Assembly (NCBI RefSeq): GCF_029504735.1
Contig: NZ_JAQFIP010000007.1
Coordinates: 107,125 to 171,124, forward strand
Direction of reading: 5' to 3'
DNA length: 64,000 nt
Source: Ereboglobus sp. PH5-10
Lineage (GTDB): Bacteria > Verrucomicrobiota > Verrucomicrobiia > Opitutales > Opitutaceae
Below the pieces are notes generated by a model. The model was not told the origin of the DNA. It was given only the letters and a program-made list of their open reading frames with translations, and ran no database searches. A program made the position numbers and the translations under genes. Shown piece after piece: positions 25,203-35,515 of the stretch (positions within the stretch are counted from its first letter, which is position 1; every line of letters begins with the position of its first letter).

Positions 25203-25329
25203 GGGACAGTTTGTGCAAGAAAAAATCACACAAACGTGCCGCGGTCAAAACAACGCCAGGGATCGAAGTTGCGGGCTCCGGGTTTTTATTTGCCTGGGTT
25301 CAATACTCCGAAGCTCGCTTCGGCTTGGC

Positions 25330-25411
25330 TGGAGGGACGACCTTCGTGTCGTCCGGGTTTGGACGCAAAGGTCTTTTGTCGTTCGCGGGCCGGACAGCGC
25401 CGGTCCCTCCA
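25330..25411. repeat. 82-bp element with terminal inverted repeats
   Basis: Ends tggagggac and gtccctcca are perfect inverted repeats. Inside is a strong hairpin ggacgac-cttcgt-gtcgtcc. A 16-bp palindrome (ccgaagctcgcttcgg) lies just to the left. No protein is encoded, so it is a candidate non-autonomous mobile element or REP-like unit. Confidence 0.6.
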
Positions 25412-25443
25412 ACGCCCGGAGATTGCTCCGGGGATCTTTACTG

Positions 25444-25510
25444 ATAAAAAAACGCGAACCGTTGCGGGTTCGCGTTTGGGAAAGGGCGGGGGCCGAGTTG
25501 GTGCTCGGCG
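25444..25510 (-). terminator. Terminator of tpiA, copy B of a duplicated block
   Basis: A perfect 11-bp stem (aaacgcgaacc at 25450-25460, ggttcgcgttt at 25467-25477) runs into a T tract on the minus strand. The rest of the block, to 25510, repeats the block at 22923-22990. Confidence 0.85.
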
Positions 25511-25518
25511 TGGCCGGC

Positions 25519-26286
25519 TTACTTTGCCGCGGCTGCGGCGTTGATGAGTTCGAGGAAGCTGCGCGATTCGAGCGCGGCGCCGCCAATCAGGCCGCCGTCG
25601 ATGTCCTTTTGCGCGAGGAGCTCGGGCGCGTTGGCGGGTTTCATCGAGCCGCCGTAGAGGATGCGGATTTTTTGCGCGAGGGCCTCGCCGTAGAGTTTGG
25701 TGAGGAGTTCGCGGATGAAGGCGTGGACTTCCTGAGCCTGCTCGGTGGTGGCGACTTTGCCGGTGCCGATCGCCCAGACGGGTTCGTAGGCAATGACGAC
25801 GTTTGTGATGTCGTCATTGGACACGCCCTCGAGCCCAACTTCGACTTGGGTTTGCACGACTTTGAGGGTGGTGCCGGCTTCGCGCTCGGCGAGGGTTTCG
25901 CCAACGCAGAGGATGGGCTTGAGCTGGTTCTTCAGCGATGCGGTGACCTTCTTGTTAATGAAGGCGTCGGTTTCGCCGAAATAGCTGCGGCGTTCGCTGT
26001 GGCCGAGGATGACGTGCGTCGCGAAGAGGTCGCGGAGCATGGCGGCGGAGATTTCGCCCGTGTAGGCGCCGCCGGCCTCGGGGTGCATGTTTTGCGCACC
26101 GAGTTTGATGCTGGAACCGTCAACAATTTTGCCGACGGTTTCAAGCGCGGTGAAGGGCGGGCACACGACGATGTCCACGTCCGTGTTGCGGCCCGCGGCG
26201 GCGACGATTTCCTGCGCGAGGGGCGCGGCTTCGGTCGCGGTTTTGTTCATTTTCCAATTTCCGGCGATGAGTTTTTTGCGAATCAT
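25519..26286 (-). CDS. tpiA: Triosephosphate isomerase
   Basis: The 255-aa TIM-barrel enzyme interconverts dihydroxyacetone phosphate and glyceraldehyde 3-phosphate in glycolysis. The substrate-binding Lys is in KLIAGNWKMNKT (about residues 5-16). The electrophile His is in THVILGHSERRSYFG and the catalytic Glu is in VVIAYEPVWAIGTGKVAT. The phosphate loop RILYGGSMKPANA and GGLIGGAAL are intact. It lies downstream of pgk on the same strand with a 175-bp gap that carries repeats. Confidence 0.97.
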   Translation of the reverse strand: MIRKKLIAGNWKMNKTATEAAPLAQEIVAAAGRNTDVDIVVCPPFTALETVGKIVDGSSIKLGAQNMHPEAGGAYTGEISAAMLRDLFATHVILGHSERRSYFGETDAFINKKVTASLKNQLKPILCVGETLAEREAGTTLKVVQTQVEVGLEGVSNDDITNVVIAYEPVWAIGTGKVATTEQAQEVHAFIRELLTKLYGEALAQKIRILYGGSMKPANAPELLAQKDIDGGLIGGAALESRSFLELINAAAAAK

Positions 26287-26300
26287 GATGGTGTAATAAT

Positions 26301-26450
26301 TAGGAGTCAGGAGTTAGAATACAGGAGTCAGGAGATTAAAACAGGGGATGGTGGAGTGGCGATAAGTGGAAAGGATGTCAGGATTCTCGGAGTTTTTAGG
26401 ATGACGAAGTGGTTTCTTCTGACTCCCGTCTCCTGAACCCTGACTCCTTT
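26301..26450. repeat. Word-repeat element between tpiA and pgk
   Basis: aggagtcaggag appears twice at the left end (26302-26334). Its complement words (gactcccgtctcctga, ctgactcctt) appear at the right end (26420-26448). About 85 bp lie between, so the whole is an imperfect inverted element. No gene is seen in it. Confidence 0.55.
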
Positions 26451-26461
26451 CCCCGAAAACG

Positions 26462-27706
26462 TCAGCTTTCCAAAAACACGACTCCGGGGAGCGCCTTGCC
26501 TTCGAGGAATTCGAGGCTGGCGCCGCCGCCGGTGGAGCAATGGGTGACTTTGTCGGCGACGCCGAATTTCTTCGCGGCCGTGGCGGTGTCGCCGCCGCCG
26601 ATGACGGTGGTCGCCCCCGCCGCGGTGGCCTCGGCGATCGCGGCGGCCTGGGCCTTGGTGCCGTCGGCGAATTTATCGAATTCGAACACGCCGGCGGGGC
26701 CGTTCCAGACGATGGTCTTGGAGGCTTTGATCGTTTGCGTGAAGAGTTCGTTGCTCTTGGGGCCGACGTCGAGGCCCATCCAGCCGGCGGGGATGCCGGT
26801 TTCGTCGGTGGCGGTTTGCACGCTGGCGTCGGGGGCGAACTTGTCGCCGCAGACGTAGTCAACGGGGAGCACGAGTTGCACGCCCTTGGCCTTGGCTTTC
26901 TCGACGAGTTCGGGGACGAGCTTGGCGCCCTCGGCATCGAAGAGGCTGTTGCCGATTTCCATGTTTTGCGCGACCTTCTTGAAGGTGAAGGCCATGCCGC
27001 CGCCGATGATGATGGCGTTGGCTTTGTCGAGGAGGTTGTTGATGAGGGGAATCTTGTCCGCGATCTTCGCGCCGCCGAGGATGGCGAGGAGCGGGCGCTG
27101 CGGGTTGTCGAGGACCTTGGCGAAGGCGTTGAGCTCGGCCTCCATGAGGAAACCGGCGGCCTTTTCCTTGAGCGCGACGCCGACCATGGAGGAGTGGGCG
27201 CGGTGCGCAGTGCCGAAGGCGTCGTTCACATAGATGTCGCCGAGTTTGGTGAGGCTGGCGCGGAAGGCTTCGACGGCGGCCTTGTCGGCCTTGACGGAGG
27301 TGCCGTCCTCCTGCTTGGCCTTGCCTTCTTCCTCGATGTGGAAGCGGAGGTTTTCGAGGAGCATGACGTCGCCGGGCTTGAGCGTGGCGGCTTGTTGCTC
27401 GACGACGGGGCCGACGCAGTCGTCCGCGAAGAGGACGGGTTTGCCGATGAGTTTTTCGAGTTCGGAGGCGACGGGTTTGAGCGAGTATTTCTCGACGCGC
27501 GCGCCGTTGGGGCGGCCGAGGTGGCTCATGAGGACGACGGACGCGCCTTTTTCGAGGGCGTATTTGATCGTGGGGAGCGCGGCGACGATGCGCTGGTTGT
27601 TGGTGATTGCGCCGGTGGCCTTGTCCTGCGGGACGTTAAAGTCGACGCGGATGAGAACGCGTTTTCCGGCGAGGTCGAGATCACGAATGGTTTTGAATTT
27701 AGGCAT
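26462..27706 (-). CDS. pgk: Phosphoglycerate kinase
   Basis: The enzyme converts 1,3-bisphosphoglycerate and ADP to 3-phosphoglycerate and ATP. The ATG at 27706 gives 414 aa. Substrate residues are in the N-terminal [13 protein letters not shown] and [14 protein letters not shown]. The hinge and nucleotide half carries [28 protein letters not shown] and the final [13 protein letters not shown] then [16 protein letters not shown]. Length is normal. gap probably preceded it directly before the restriction gene was inserted. Confidence 0.97.
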   Translation of the reverse strand: MPKFKTIRDLDLAGKRVLIRVDFNVPQDKATGAITNNQRIVAALPTIKYALEKGASVVLMSHLGRPNGARVEKYSLKPVASELEKLIGKPVLFADDCVGPVVEQQAATLKPGDVMLLENLRFHIEEEGKAKQEDGTSVKADKAAVEAFRASLTKLGDIYVNDAFGTAHRAHSSMVGVALKEKAAGFLMEAELNAFAKVLDNPQRPLLAILGGAKIADKIPLINNLLDKANAIIIGGGMAFTFKKVAQNMEIGNSLFDAEGAKLVPELVEKAKAKGVQLVLPVDYVCGDKFAPDASVQTATDETGIPAGWMGLDVGPKSNELFTQTIKASKTIVWNGPAGVFEFDKFADGTKAQAAAIAEATAAGATTVIGGGDTATAAKKFGVADKVTHCSTGGGASLEFLEGKALPGVVFLES

Positions 27707-27733
27707 GGTAGGAAAAAGAACCTCCAAAAAAGA

Positions 27734-27781
27734 ACGGTAATGGCGGTGCTGGCAAGAATTGGTTGCGGTTTGCTGAAATGC
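27734..27781. repeat. Left copy of the gap-pgk junction sequence
   Basis: acggtaat, then tggcaagaa, then ggttg and gtttgc occur in order just upstream of pgk. The same words in the same order lie at 34095-34127, just after gap. The two copies flank the restriction-modification insertion. Confidence 0.5.
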
Positions 27782-27827
27782 GGTGGTTGAAACTTGGAGG
27801 CTATCCCGAGTTGAGATTTTCTGATTT

Positions 27828-27925
27828 TTCTAACCACGGAGGGCACTGAGAGGCACGGAGAAATCCATGAAAACCCATCGGTGAATTTCTCTCCAGGCTC
27901 CGTGCATCTCCGTAATATTACCCCT
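27828..27925. repeat. Dispersed inverted word repeat (ccacggag type)
   Basis: taaccacggagggcactgag and aggcacggagaaat on the left are mirrored by atttctctccaggctccgtg and catctccgtaat on the right. This is an imperfect inverted element of a kind I recall as common between genes in Verrucomicrobiota and other environmental bacteria. Confidence 0.6.
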
Positions 27926-27987
27926 GAAAGTTCCCTAATTTTAGCACGATCCTCCTATGTCGCACCCCAATAAAATCAAAGACAGAT

Positions 27988-28120
27988 TTAACCGCAGATA
28001 AACGCCGATGGACGCAGATTTTCAAACCATCGATTCATAAATTCATTGTTTTCCGTATCTGCGTATATCTGTGTCCACCTGCGTTTAAAAAATCTTCGGT
28101 TGCGGCAAAGCCGCTCCGTG
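27988..28120. repeat. Dispersed inverted word repeat (cgcagat type)
   Basis: aaccgcagataaacgccgat and ggacgcagattttc on the left are mirrored by gtatctgcgtatatctgtgt and ccacctgcgttt on the right, with about 45 bp between. gctccgtgtcctccgcg follows at 28111-28127, a half of the preceding element type. Confidence 0.6.
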
Positions 28121-28235
28121 TCCTCCGCGATTATGTTTTGTTCAGGGATAAACCTTTGGGCGGAATCATCTTCCCTCGGTTTCCCATCCGGCCTTCTTTG
28201 TTCTGACAACAACCGGCGGTGTTTTTCGCATCCGG

Positions 28236-28658
28236 TCAGTCAAATGCCAGCGATGCGACTTCGCGCAAGGGGAGCGCGGTGATTTTGTCATCGAGGGGGA
28301 AATGGTATTCGCCGGGATGCACGATATACAGGTGTTCAAGGCCCAAGTCTTTCGACAAAAGTTTATTGAATATCGACAAGCATGGGTTGCGGTTTTCAAG
28401 AACGCAGACTGCCGTTTCAGGTGGATTGAAGTGATGAAGGCAAACTTTCGGCTTGATGAGCTGATTTTCCACGTTTTCTCTTCGCGAATCACGGCGCGCT
28501 TCGCCTTTGAATGCAAGTGGAATCCCCCTGCCGGCGCGGCGCCTCTGGCTACGTTCTCTATCTGCCGCCCAAGCGTTAACTAGACCGTCGTGAATTCCGA
28601 AAATTATATTGATTTCGTCACGGGCAAGAGCAGGGCGTGAGCCTGGCATCCTCTTCAT
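28236..28658 (-). pseudogene. C-terminal remnant, possibly of a DUF4143-type ATPase
   Basis: The end of this frame reads LLSKDLGLEHLYIVHPGEYH, then FPLDDKITALPLREVASL and a stop. That resembles the C-terminal strand-loop-strand of AAA ATPases with DUF4143 (a VHPG/VHAG turn, then a P-L-R-x-L end). The upstream part of the frame is not protein-like, and a neighbouring phase takes over, so the gene is broken. The family call is tentative. Confidence 0.35.
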
Positions 28659-28762
28659 ATGGAGGAGTTAAATAGTGGTCTTTGCTACACATTATCCATG
28701 CACCTTATTCCATATTTTGATCACTTCGCCTGTTTCACAATCCCCATAATTTCGAATTCAAC

Positions 28763-31700
28763 TCATTTAAACTCCACTTTCGGTAGACTTTTGACGATTT
28801 GCACAGTTTGCATACTGACTGCGATTACGCTTAATAATAGATTGTGCATGTAGGCGGGTTGTTCGTGTTCGCGCGCCCAGTCGTTGGGGTCGTTCACGAT
28901 GCCGCTCTCCTTGTGGGTCGTGATTTGGTAGCGCTCCATTATCCATTCGATGGCGGATTTGCCGTTGACGATGTATTCGTAGGCTTCGACAGGGATGTTG
29001 CGGATGACGCGGTGTTCGTTGTAACGGATGGCGGTTTTGTCGTCTTCTTTGCCGTTTTTCTCGAAGCGCATTTTGGTGACGGCGTAGGTGAGATAATCCG
29101 TCTTTTTTCCGGCGAGCGATTTTTCGACGTCGGCTTTTGTTGTCGGTTCGAGGAGTTGGATGACCCCGAAGCGTTCCGTGGCTTCGTGCGCGTAATCCTC
29201 GTAGTGCAAATGCAACTCGGCAAGTTCGCGTCCGACTTCGGTGTATTTCCAAAACGCGGCGGAATCCTCGACGAGCGGAATGCGCGGCAGGGATTTTTTT
29301 AGGTCGGCGGAAAAGGTCTGTCGGTAGTCGGGATTATGCAGCAGTGCGTAGACGTAATAGAACACGTCTTCCTTGGTGGTTTTCGAACCGTAGTTTTTGC
29401 GCACGCGTTGCAGGATGCTGTCGCTGATACCGTCGCGGCGGGCGTAGTGTGCGGCTTGGGGTTCGGCAACTTGATCGAAAAGCGTCGCTTCCTCCTTCTT
29501 ACGCAAGTCTTCATACCAGTAGAGAGGGAAGCATTGGCCGTTAAACATCAGCTGTATGTCAGGAGTGATATTTGTAATAAAGCAGGAGGATTCTTTATTT
29601 CCACCGAGGCCCGGCACGCAAATAACGATGTTTTCTGTTTCGGATGTCGGGAAAAGTTGGGGGATGCGATACGTCATCTCATTCAAATTTTTATCCGAAT
29701 AGAGATATTGAGCAAAGAACGGACGATACATACTCCGGACAACCCGACCGTCTTTTTTTAGGACATTCCCTTTTTGGGCACCATTGAACAAGGCTCGGCT
29801 CCAACTGATTTTCTTCGCGTTCTTTTCGACGAATTCCTCGGCTGAAAGTTTTGGATTGCCGCCAACAGCCGTTTGAAAGGCGGCAACTTGTCCGTTGTAG
29901 AAATCTATCAACCCATTCATTTGCCGCCGCAATTGCTCTTGGGATGAAGAATAGGCCCATGCATCGCGTTGGGTTTTTAACCCGCTGGAATAAGTGGTAA
30001 AAACGCTGCTGGTTTGGGCATCGAATTTCTTTTCGGAATCAAGGGGAATAAAGCTGTCGAAAGCATCGTTTCGGTGATTGATCCAGTCGCCGTGTTCGTT
30101 CGGCAAGAGAGTTTTCCACGGCATATCCGCGCCAGCAAGATCGTGAAACTTTTGGATGATGGAAAGCTTCTCGTCTCGGCTGAGGTAGTCGCCGATATCG
30201 TGATAGTGAATGATGGCTTTGCCTTGGTGCCGCGGTTTTTTGACAAGCAAGGTGATGCTGATGGGTGTGCGACTGCCGGAGCCGAAAATTTTGCCGCCCT
30301 CCTTGCGTGAAAGTTCACCACTGGTGCGTTGGTTGCCCCGGAGATTGAAAACGTAGATGGCGGAGAATTCGTTTTCGAGGCAGAGGCGGAAACCTGCGGT
30401 GCTGTTTCCATCGAGCCATGCGCCATTGCTGACGAAACAGATAATGCCTCCGTGTTCGGGATCGAGGCGGTCTGTGCTCCAGCGGAATGCTTTTATGTAG
30501 GAATCATAAAGCGCGTTTTTGTTGGTTGCGTCACTGGCAGCCACGTAGGTGTCGGCGATGCGTTTTTCGAGTTTTGGATAGGCTTGGTTTTGCGCGTTGT
30601 CGTTGGCGGATTTTTGTCCGACGGAATAGGGCGGATTGCCGACGATGATGCGGAGCGGCGCTTTGCGTTGGGCGCGGACGCGGGCTGAGTTGGCGGGGAA
30701 GATTTCGTCGAGGAAATCCTCGCTTTCCTTGGTTTCGCCGAGCTGGAAGGTGTCGGTGAGGCAGATGCCGTCAAAGGGGACGTAGTCGGAAGTCCCGCCG
30801 GTTTTGTTGGCGAGGTCGTGGAAGACGTTTTCGATGTTAACGGAGGCGATGTAGTAAGGCAGGAGGACGATTTCGTTGGCGTGGATTTCCTTCTTGTATT
30901 TGCGGAGGAGATTTTTTTGGGAAATGTGTCCGGATTGGAGGAGGCGCGTGATGAAGGTGCCGGTGCCCGTGAAGGGGTCGAGGATGTGGATGTTTTCGTC
31001 GTCGAGTTTGCGCGCGAATTCTTTTTCGAGAACGGCGGCGACGGAGTGGATGATGAAATCAACGACGGGGACGGGCGTGTAGACGATGCCGAGTTGCTCG
31101 ACCATCTTGGGGAAGGCGTTGCGGAAGAATTTGTCGTAGAGTTCGACGATGATGGCTTGCTTGGCTTCGGCGTTGTCGATGTCGGCGGCACGTTGTCGGA
31201 CGGAGTCGTAGAATTTTACGAGGGTGGCGTCGTCGTCCTCGCTTCGGTTTTCGCGAAGGAGGAAGAGCATTTTCGTCATTTCCTTGGAAACGGGATTGTT
31301 TTGAACGAAGGAGTAATTTTCAAAAAGCGCCTCGAAGACGGGTTGCGTGATGAGGTGCTGGGCAAGCATCTCGATGGCGGAGGCGGCGTTGACCGAGGGG
31401 TTGATGTTTTTTTGCAGACTGCCGAGAAACTTTCCGAAGGCGGCGTGGTGTTTCGGGGAGTTTTTGACGAGAGCGGTGATGTTTTTGATTTCGCGTTCGG
31501 CGATTTGCGCGACGTCCTTCGCCCATTGTTCCCAGTAGCGGCGTTCGCCGACTTTTTCGACGAGCTTGGCGTAGAGAAGTGACTGCATTTGGTCGAACCG
31601 CATCGTGAGTTGCCCCGCGGCGTGCTCATGGGCGCCTTTGCCGACACGCTCGGTGCCGTCGGTTGTTTCGGCTTCGCCGTGGGCGGCTCCTCCGATGACG

Positions 31701-33766
31701 ATGCCGAGGGGTTTGTTGCGATTGAGTTCGATTTTGTTGACGGTGGCGGCGAAGCGGTCGTCGTGGGCGCGAAGGGCGTTGAGAACGGTCCAGACGACGG
31801 CGTAGGCGGGGTTGTTGCCGAGGGCTTTTTCGCCGGAGACATCGGTGGGCGTGACAATGGGGATGATGATGTAGCCGTATTTTTTGTCGGGTGCGCGGCG
31901 CATGACGCGTCCGACGGATTGGACGACATCCACCTGCGAATTGCGGGCGGAAAGGAACATGACGGCGTCGAGTGTGGGAACATCCACGCCTTCGGAGAGG
32001 CAGCGGACGTTGGTGAGGATGTGGCAGGGATTGGCGGCGGCGGTGTTTTGTCCGGGGCTTTTGAGCCAGGAGAGTTTTTGTTCGCGGGTAGGCGCCGCCA
32101 TGGTGCCGTCAACATGGTCGGACGAAACGGTGACGAGTTTTTCCCGCGCGTCGGCGGAGAGGGTTTTGTAGTAAAGCTCACCCATCTGATTGAGGGTGGC
32201 GGTGATTTGCTTGGAGGTTTTGATGTTTTGGCAAAAGGCGACGGCAGTCCGCATAAGGGCGGGGTCGGTTTGGCGGGTGATGCCTTTGTCGCCGACGATT
32301 TGTTTGCTGAGGGCGTTGATGCAGCCGATGAGTTTGTTGATGTCGGCGGCGGGGATTTCAGTTTTCCCGGCGGCGATCATTTTTTGCGCGGCTTCTGGAA
32401 GGTCGCCGTCGTTGACGGTGAGGATGAGGACTTTGTAGTCGGAGAGGAGCCCGCGTTGGACGGCTTCGCCAAAGCCGATGTGGTAGAACTGCGGGCCGTA
32501 GAGCGATTCGTCGTCCATGGAGCAGAGCACCATGTCGTTTTCGTCGGCGATTTTTTTGGCGGTTTCGTGATAGAGGCGCGGCGTCGCCGTCATGTAGAGG
32601 CGGCGGCGCGCGGAGACAAAGGCGTTGTCGTGAACGCGGACAAAGGCGGATTCGTCCTCATCGGCGAGGGTGACGCCGGTGGTGCGGTGGGCTTCGTCAC
32701 AAATGATGAGATCAAATATGGCCCTGTTTTGACCGACTTTTTGAGCCCATGCTTTTTGCGCTTTCGCAACGACGGAGATTGATTGGTAAGTGCTGAAAAT
32801 GACCGTGAGTCCAGGAGTGTTTGTTGCGGCGTCGAGTTGCCGGAGAATAACATGGGCGTCCGTCGATGCGGGTAGCGCGAGATCCACTACGCTGAAACCG
32901 CCGGAATCCTCATCCTTTGTTTTTTTCTTGGAGACTTCAGGATCGGAGCAGATACAGATTGCCTTGATGGGATGCGCCGCGTGCGCGCTCCACTCATCAA
33001 GAGTTTGGCCAAGGAGCGAGATTGAAGGGACGAGGAATAGAACGGTGCCGGCGCTGTTGGCGTTTTCGAGAGAAAAAGTTTCCGCAATTTTAAGGGATGT
33101 GAATGTTTTGCCCGTGCCGCATGCCATGATGAGCTGGCCTCGATCTGCAGTTGAAAAATGTTTCTTCGCGGCGGAAATGGCGTCGAGTTGGTGCGGCTTC
33201 GGTTGATGGGCGGGTTTGCGAGCCTTCTCGCCGCTCATGTCGCGGGCAAGTTTGTCCCAGTCAACCGCACTGTTTTGCAAATGTGCCGGAGAAATGCGGG
33301 ATACTGGTGGGATGCGGTTGTGTATCGCTTCCTCTGCATTTTTCCCCCAGTTGTCGGTCGTGGAAATCCAGAGACAGTGCGCAAATTGGGCAGTCCTTCC
33401 CGAGTCATCCACAAAGGATCGGCTGGCGGTCGAGAGAAAGCTGTCCACCTCGGCTTTGTCGATGCGGGCATCGGCAGCGTAACATTTGCACTGAACCGCC
33501 CAGTAATCCCCGAGTGTGTCTTGGGCAACCAAATCGATTCCGGTATCCTTGCCACCGAGATCGGCACGGAAGGGGAATTCATTCCAGAGCCAAACATGTT
33601 TGAAGCGACCTTCGTATGTGGGATCTGTTTTCAGAAACCGCTGCATAAGACGCTCAAAACGCGCGCCTTTTTCGCGCTCATTGGCCGAATCCGAACGAAA
33701 GGTTTCGAGCAGTTGTTTGAAATCGCGACGCCCCACGGCGTCGCCAACAGGATTATGTGCAGACAT
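28763..33766 (-). CDS. Single-polypeptide restriction-modification enzyme (type ISP-like)
   Basis: The ATG at 33766 gives 1667 aa combining nuclease, translocase and methyltransferase. Residues 60-100 carry an Mrr-like nuclease motif: TGIDLV with Asp78, then VQCKCY with Gln92 and Lys94. A superfamily-2 helicase follows: Walker A MACGTGKTFTSL near 213-222, CDEAHRTTG near 355 and a C-terminal motif VGRVMRRAP. A gamma-class N6-adenine methylase has LDPFTGTGTFITRL near 925 and IIVGNPPYS near 1043. The last 450 residues probably recognise the DNA target. Such enzymes methylate host DNA on one strand and cut unmodified phage DNA after translocation. The gene separates pgk from gap. Confidence 0.9.
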   Translation of the reverse strand: MSAHNPVGDAVGRRDFKQLLETFRSDSANEREKGARFERLMQRFLKTDPTYEGRFKHVWLWNEFPFRADLGGKDTGIDLVAQDTLGDYWAVQCKCYAADARIDKAEVDSFLSTASRSFVDDSGRTAQFAHCLWISTTDNWGKNAEEAIHNRIPPVSRISPAHLQNSAVDWDKLARDMSGEKARKPAHQPKPHQLDAISAAKKHFSTADRGQLIMACGTGKTFTSLKIAETFSLENANSAGTVLFLVPSISLLGQTLDEWSAHAAHPIKAICICSDPEVSKKKTKDEDSGGFSVVDLALPASTDAHVILRQLDAATNTPGLTVIFSTYQSISVVAKAQKAWAQKVGQNRAIFDLIICDEAHRTTGVTLADEDESAFVRVHDNAFVSARRRLYMTATPRLYHETAKKIADENDMVLCSMDDESLYGPQFYHIGFGEAVQRGLLSDYKVLILTVNDGDLPEAAQKMIAAGKTEIPAADINKLIGCINALSKQIVGDKGITRQTDPALMRTAVAFCQNIKTSKQITATLNQMGELYYKTLSADAREKLVTVSSDHVDGTMAAPTREQKLSWLKSPGQNTAAANPCHILTNVRCLSEGVDVPTLDAVMFLSARNSQVDVVQSVGRVMRRAPDKKYGYIIIPIVTPTDVSGEKALGNNPAYAVVWTVLNALRAHDDRFAATVNKIELNRNKPLGIVIGGAAHGEAETTDGTERVGKGAHEHAAGQLTMRFDQMQSLLYAKLVEKVGERRYWEQWAKDVAQIAEREIKNITALVKNSPKHHAAFGKFLGSLQKNINPSVNAASAIEMLAQHLITQPVFEALFENYSFVQNNPVSKEMTKMLFLLRENRSEDDDATLVKFYDSVRQRAADIDNAEAKQAIIVELYDKFFRNAFPKMVEQLGIVYTPVPVVDFIIHSVAAVLEKEFARKLDDENIHILDPFTGTGTFITRLLQSGHISQKNLLRKYKKEIHANEIVLLPYYIASVNIENVFHDLANKTGGTSDYVPFDGICLTDTFQLGETKESEDFLDEIFPANSARVRAQRKAPLRIIVGNPPYSVGQKSANDNAQNQAYPKLEKRIADTYVAASDATNKNALYDSYIKAFRWSTDRLDPEHGGIICFVSNGAWLDGNSTAGFRLCLENEFSAIYVFNLRGNQRTSGELSRKEGGKIFGSGSRTPISITLLVKKPRHQGKAIIHYHDIGDYLSRDEKLSIIQKFHDLAGADMPWKTLLPNEHGDWINHRNDAFDSFIPLDSEKKFDAQTSSVFTTYSSGLKTQRDAWAYSSSQEQLRRQMNGLIDFYNGQVAAFQTAVGGNPKLSAEEFVEKNAKKISWSRALFNGAQKGNVLKKDGRVVRSMYRPFFAQYLYSDKNLNEMTYRIPQLFPTSETENIVICVPGLGGNKESSCFITNITPDIQLMFNGQCFPLYWYEDLRKKEEATLFDQVAEPQAAHYARRDGISDSILQRVRKNYGSKTTKEDVFYYVYALLHNPDYRQTFSADLKKSLPRIPLVEDSAAFWKYTEVGRELAELHLHYEDYAHEATERFGVIQLLEPTTKADVEKSLAGKKTDYLTYAVTKMRFEKNGKEDDKTAIRYNEHRVIRNIPVEAYEYIVNGKSAIEWIMERYQITTHKESGIVNDPNDWAREHEQPAYMHNLLLSVIAVSMQTVQIVKSLPKVEFK

Positions 33767-33822
33767 GGTAAAAGGGCGCGCTTTTGCCGTGTCTGCGGAA
33801 GTTCCTTTTGCGGGATTTCCTT

Positions 33823-33875
33823 GGTGCCCGAATACAAAAAAGGGACGCATTTACTTGCGTCCACCATCGGGCACC
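33823..33875. other. Two-level stem-loop upstream of the restriction gene
   Basis: Outer arms ggtgcccga (33823-33831) and tcgggcacc (33867-33875) enclose an inner hairpin ggacgca-tttact-tgcgtcc. It lies about 60 bp upstream of the start at 33766, within the likely leader. It could be regulatory or a small dispersed element. Confidence 0.4.
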
Positions 33876-34129
33876 TTGGACGGCCCGCAAAAAGAACGCT
33901 TTCAATGCGCCCCAATGGGAGCGCATGTCGAGCGCGGCCTTTTTGCTCACGAAATTTCCAAGGTTTCGATGGTGACAGCAGCCGAAGCTACGCGAAATAA
34001 GTGTTTTTTATATAGTTATTGGTTCTGTGTTTATTGAAAAAATAGAGGGTATGGACTATAGCAGGGAAAAGGAGAAAAACAAGTAAGCACGGGGACGGTA
34101 ATAGTGGCAAGAACAGGTTGAGTTTGCCC
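33876..34129. other. Intergenic stretch between gap and the restriction gene
   Basis: No gene is supported here. It holds the presumed promoter side of the restriction gene, an AT-rich patch at 33995-34070, and the right copy of the gap-pgk junction sequence at 34095-34127. Confidence 0.4.
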
Positions 34130-34162
34130 AAAAAAGGCCAGGGCGTTTTGCGCCCCGGCCTT
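34130..34162 (-). terminator. Terminator of gap
   Basis: Stem aaggccagggcg/cgccccggcctt (one mismatch) around ttttg is followed on the minus strand by six T. It lies 47 bp after the gap stop. Confidence 0.8.
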
Positions 34163-34208
34163 GGAAGTGAATCGCGCGTTTTTTACGCGTTTTTCGGACC
34201 TGATTTTA

Positions 34209-35393
<1,185 letters not shown>

Positions 35394-35515
35394 TCACGTT
35401 TTTGCGGCTTGGCGGCGTTTGGCGGCGGCTTCGGCGCAGTTGGAATATCCCGCGCTGTTTCCATTTTGCCAACGCGTGCTTGCATTTTTTTTGCATGGCG
35501 TGCGTTTTTGCGGGC

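Noticed and set aside
27988..28090. Possible CRISPR array from repeated cgcagat words
   Set aside because: Units are imperfect, mirrored rather than direct, and have no regular spacers.
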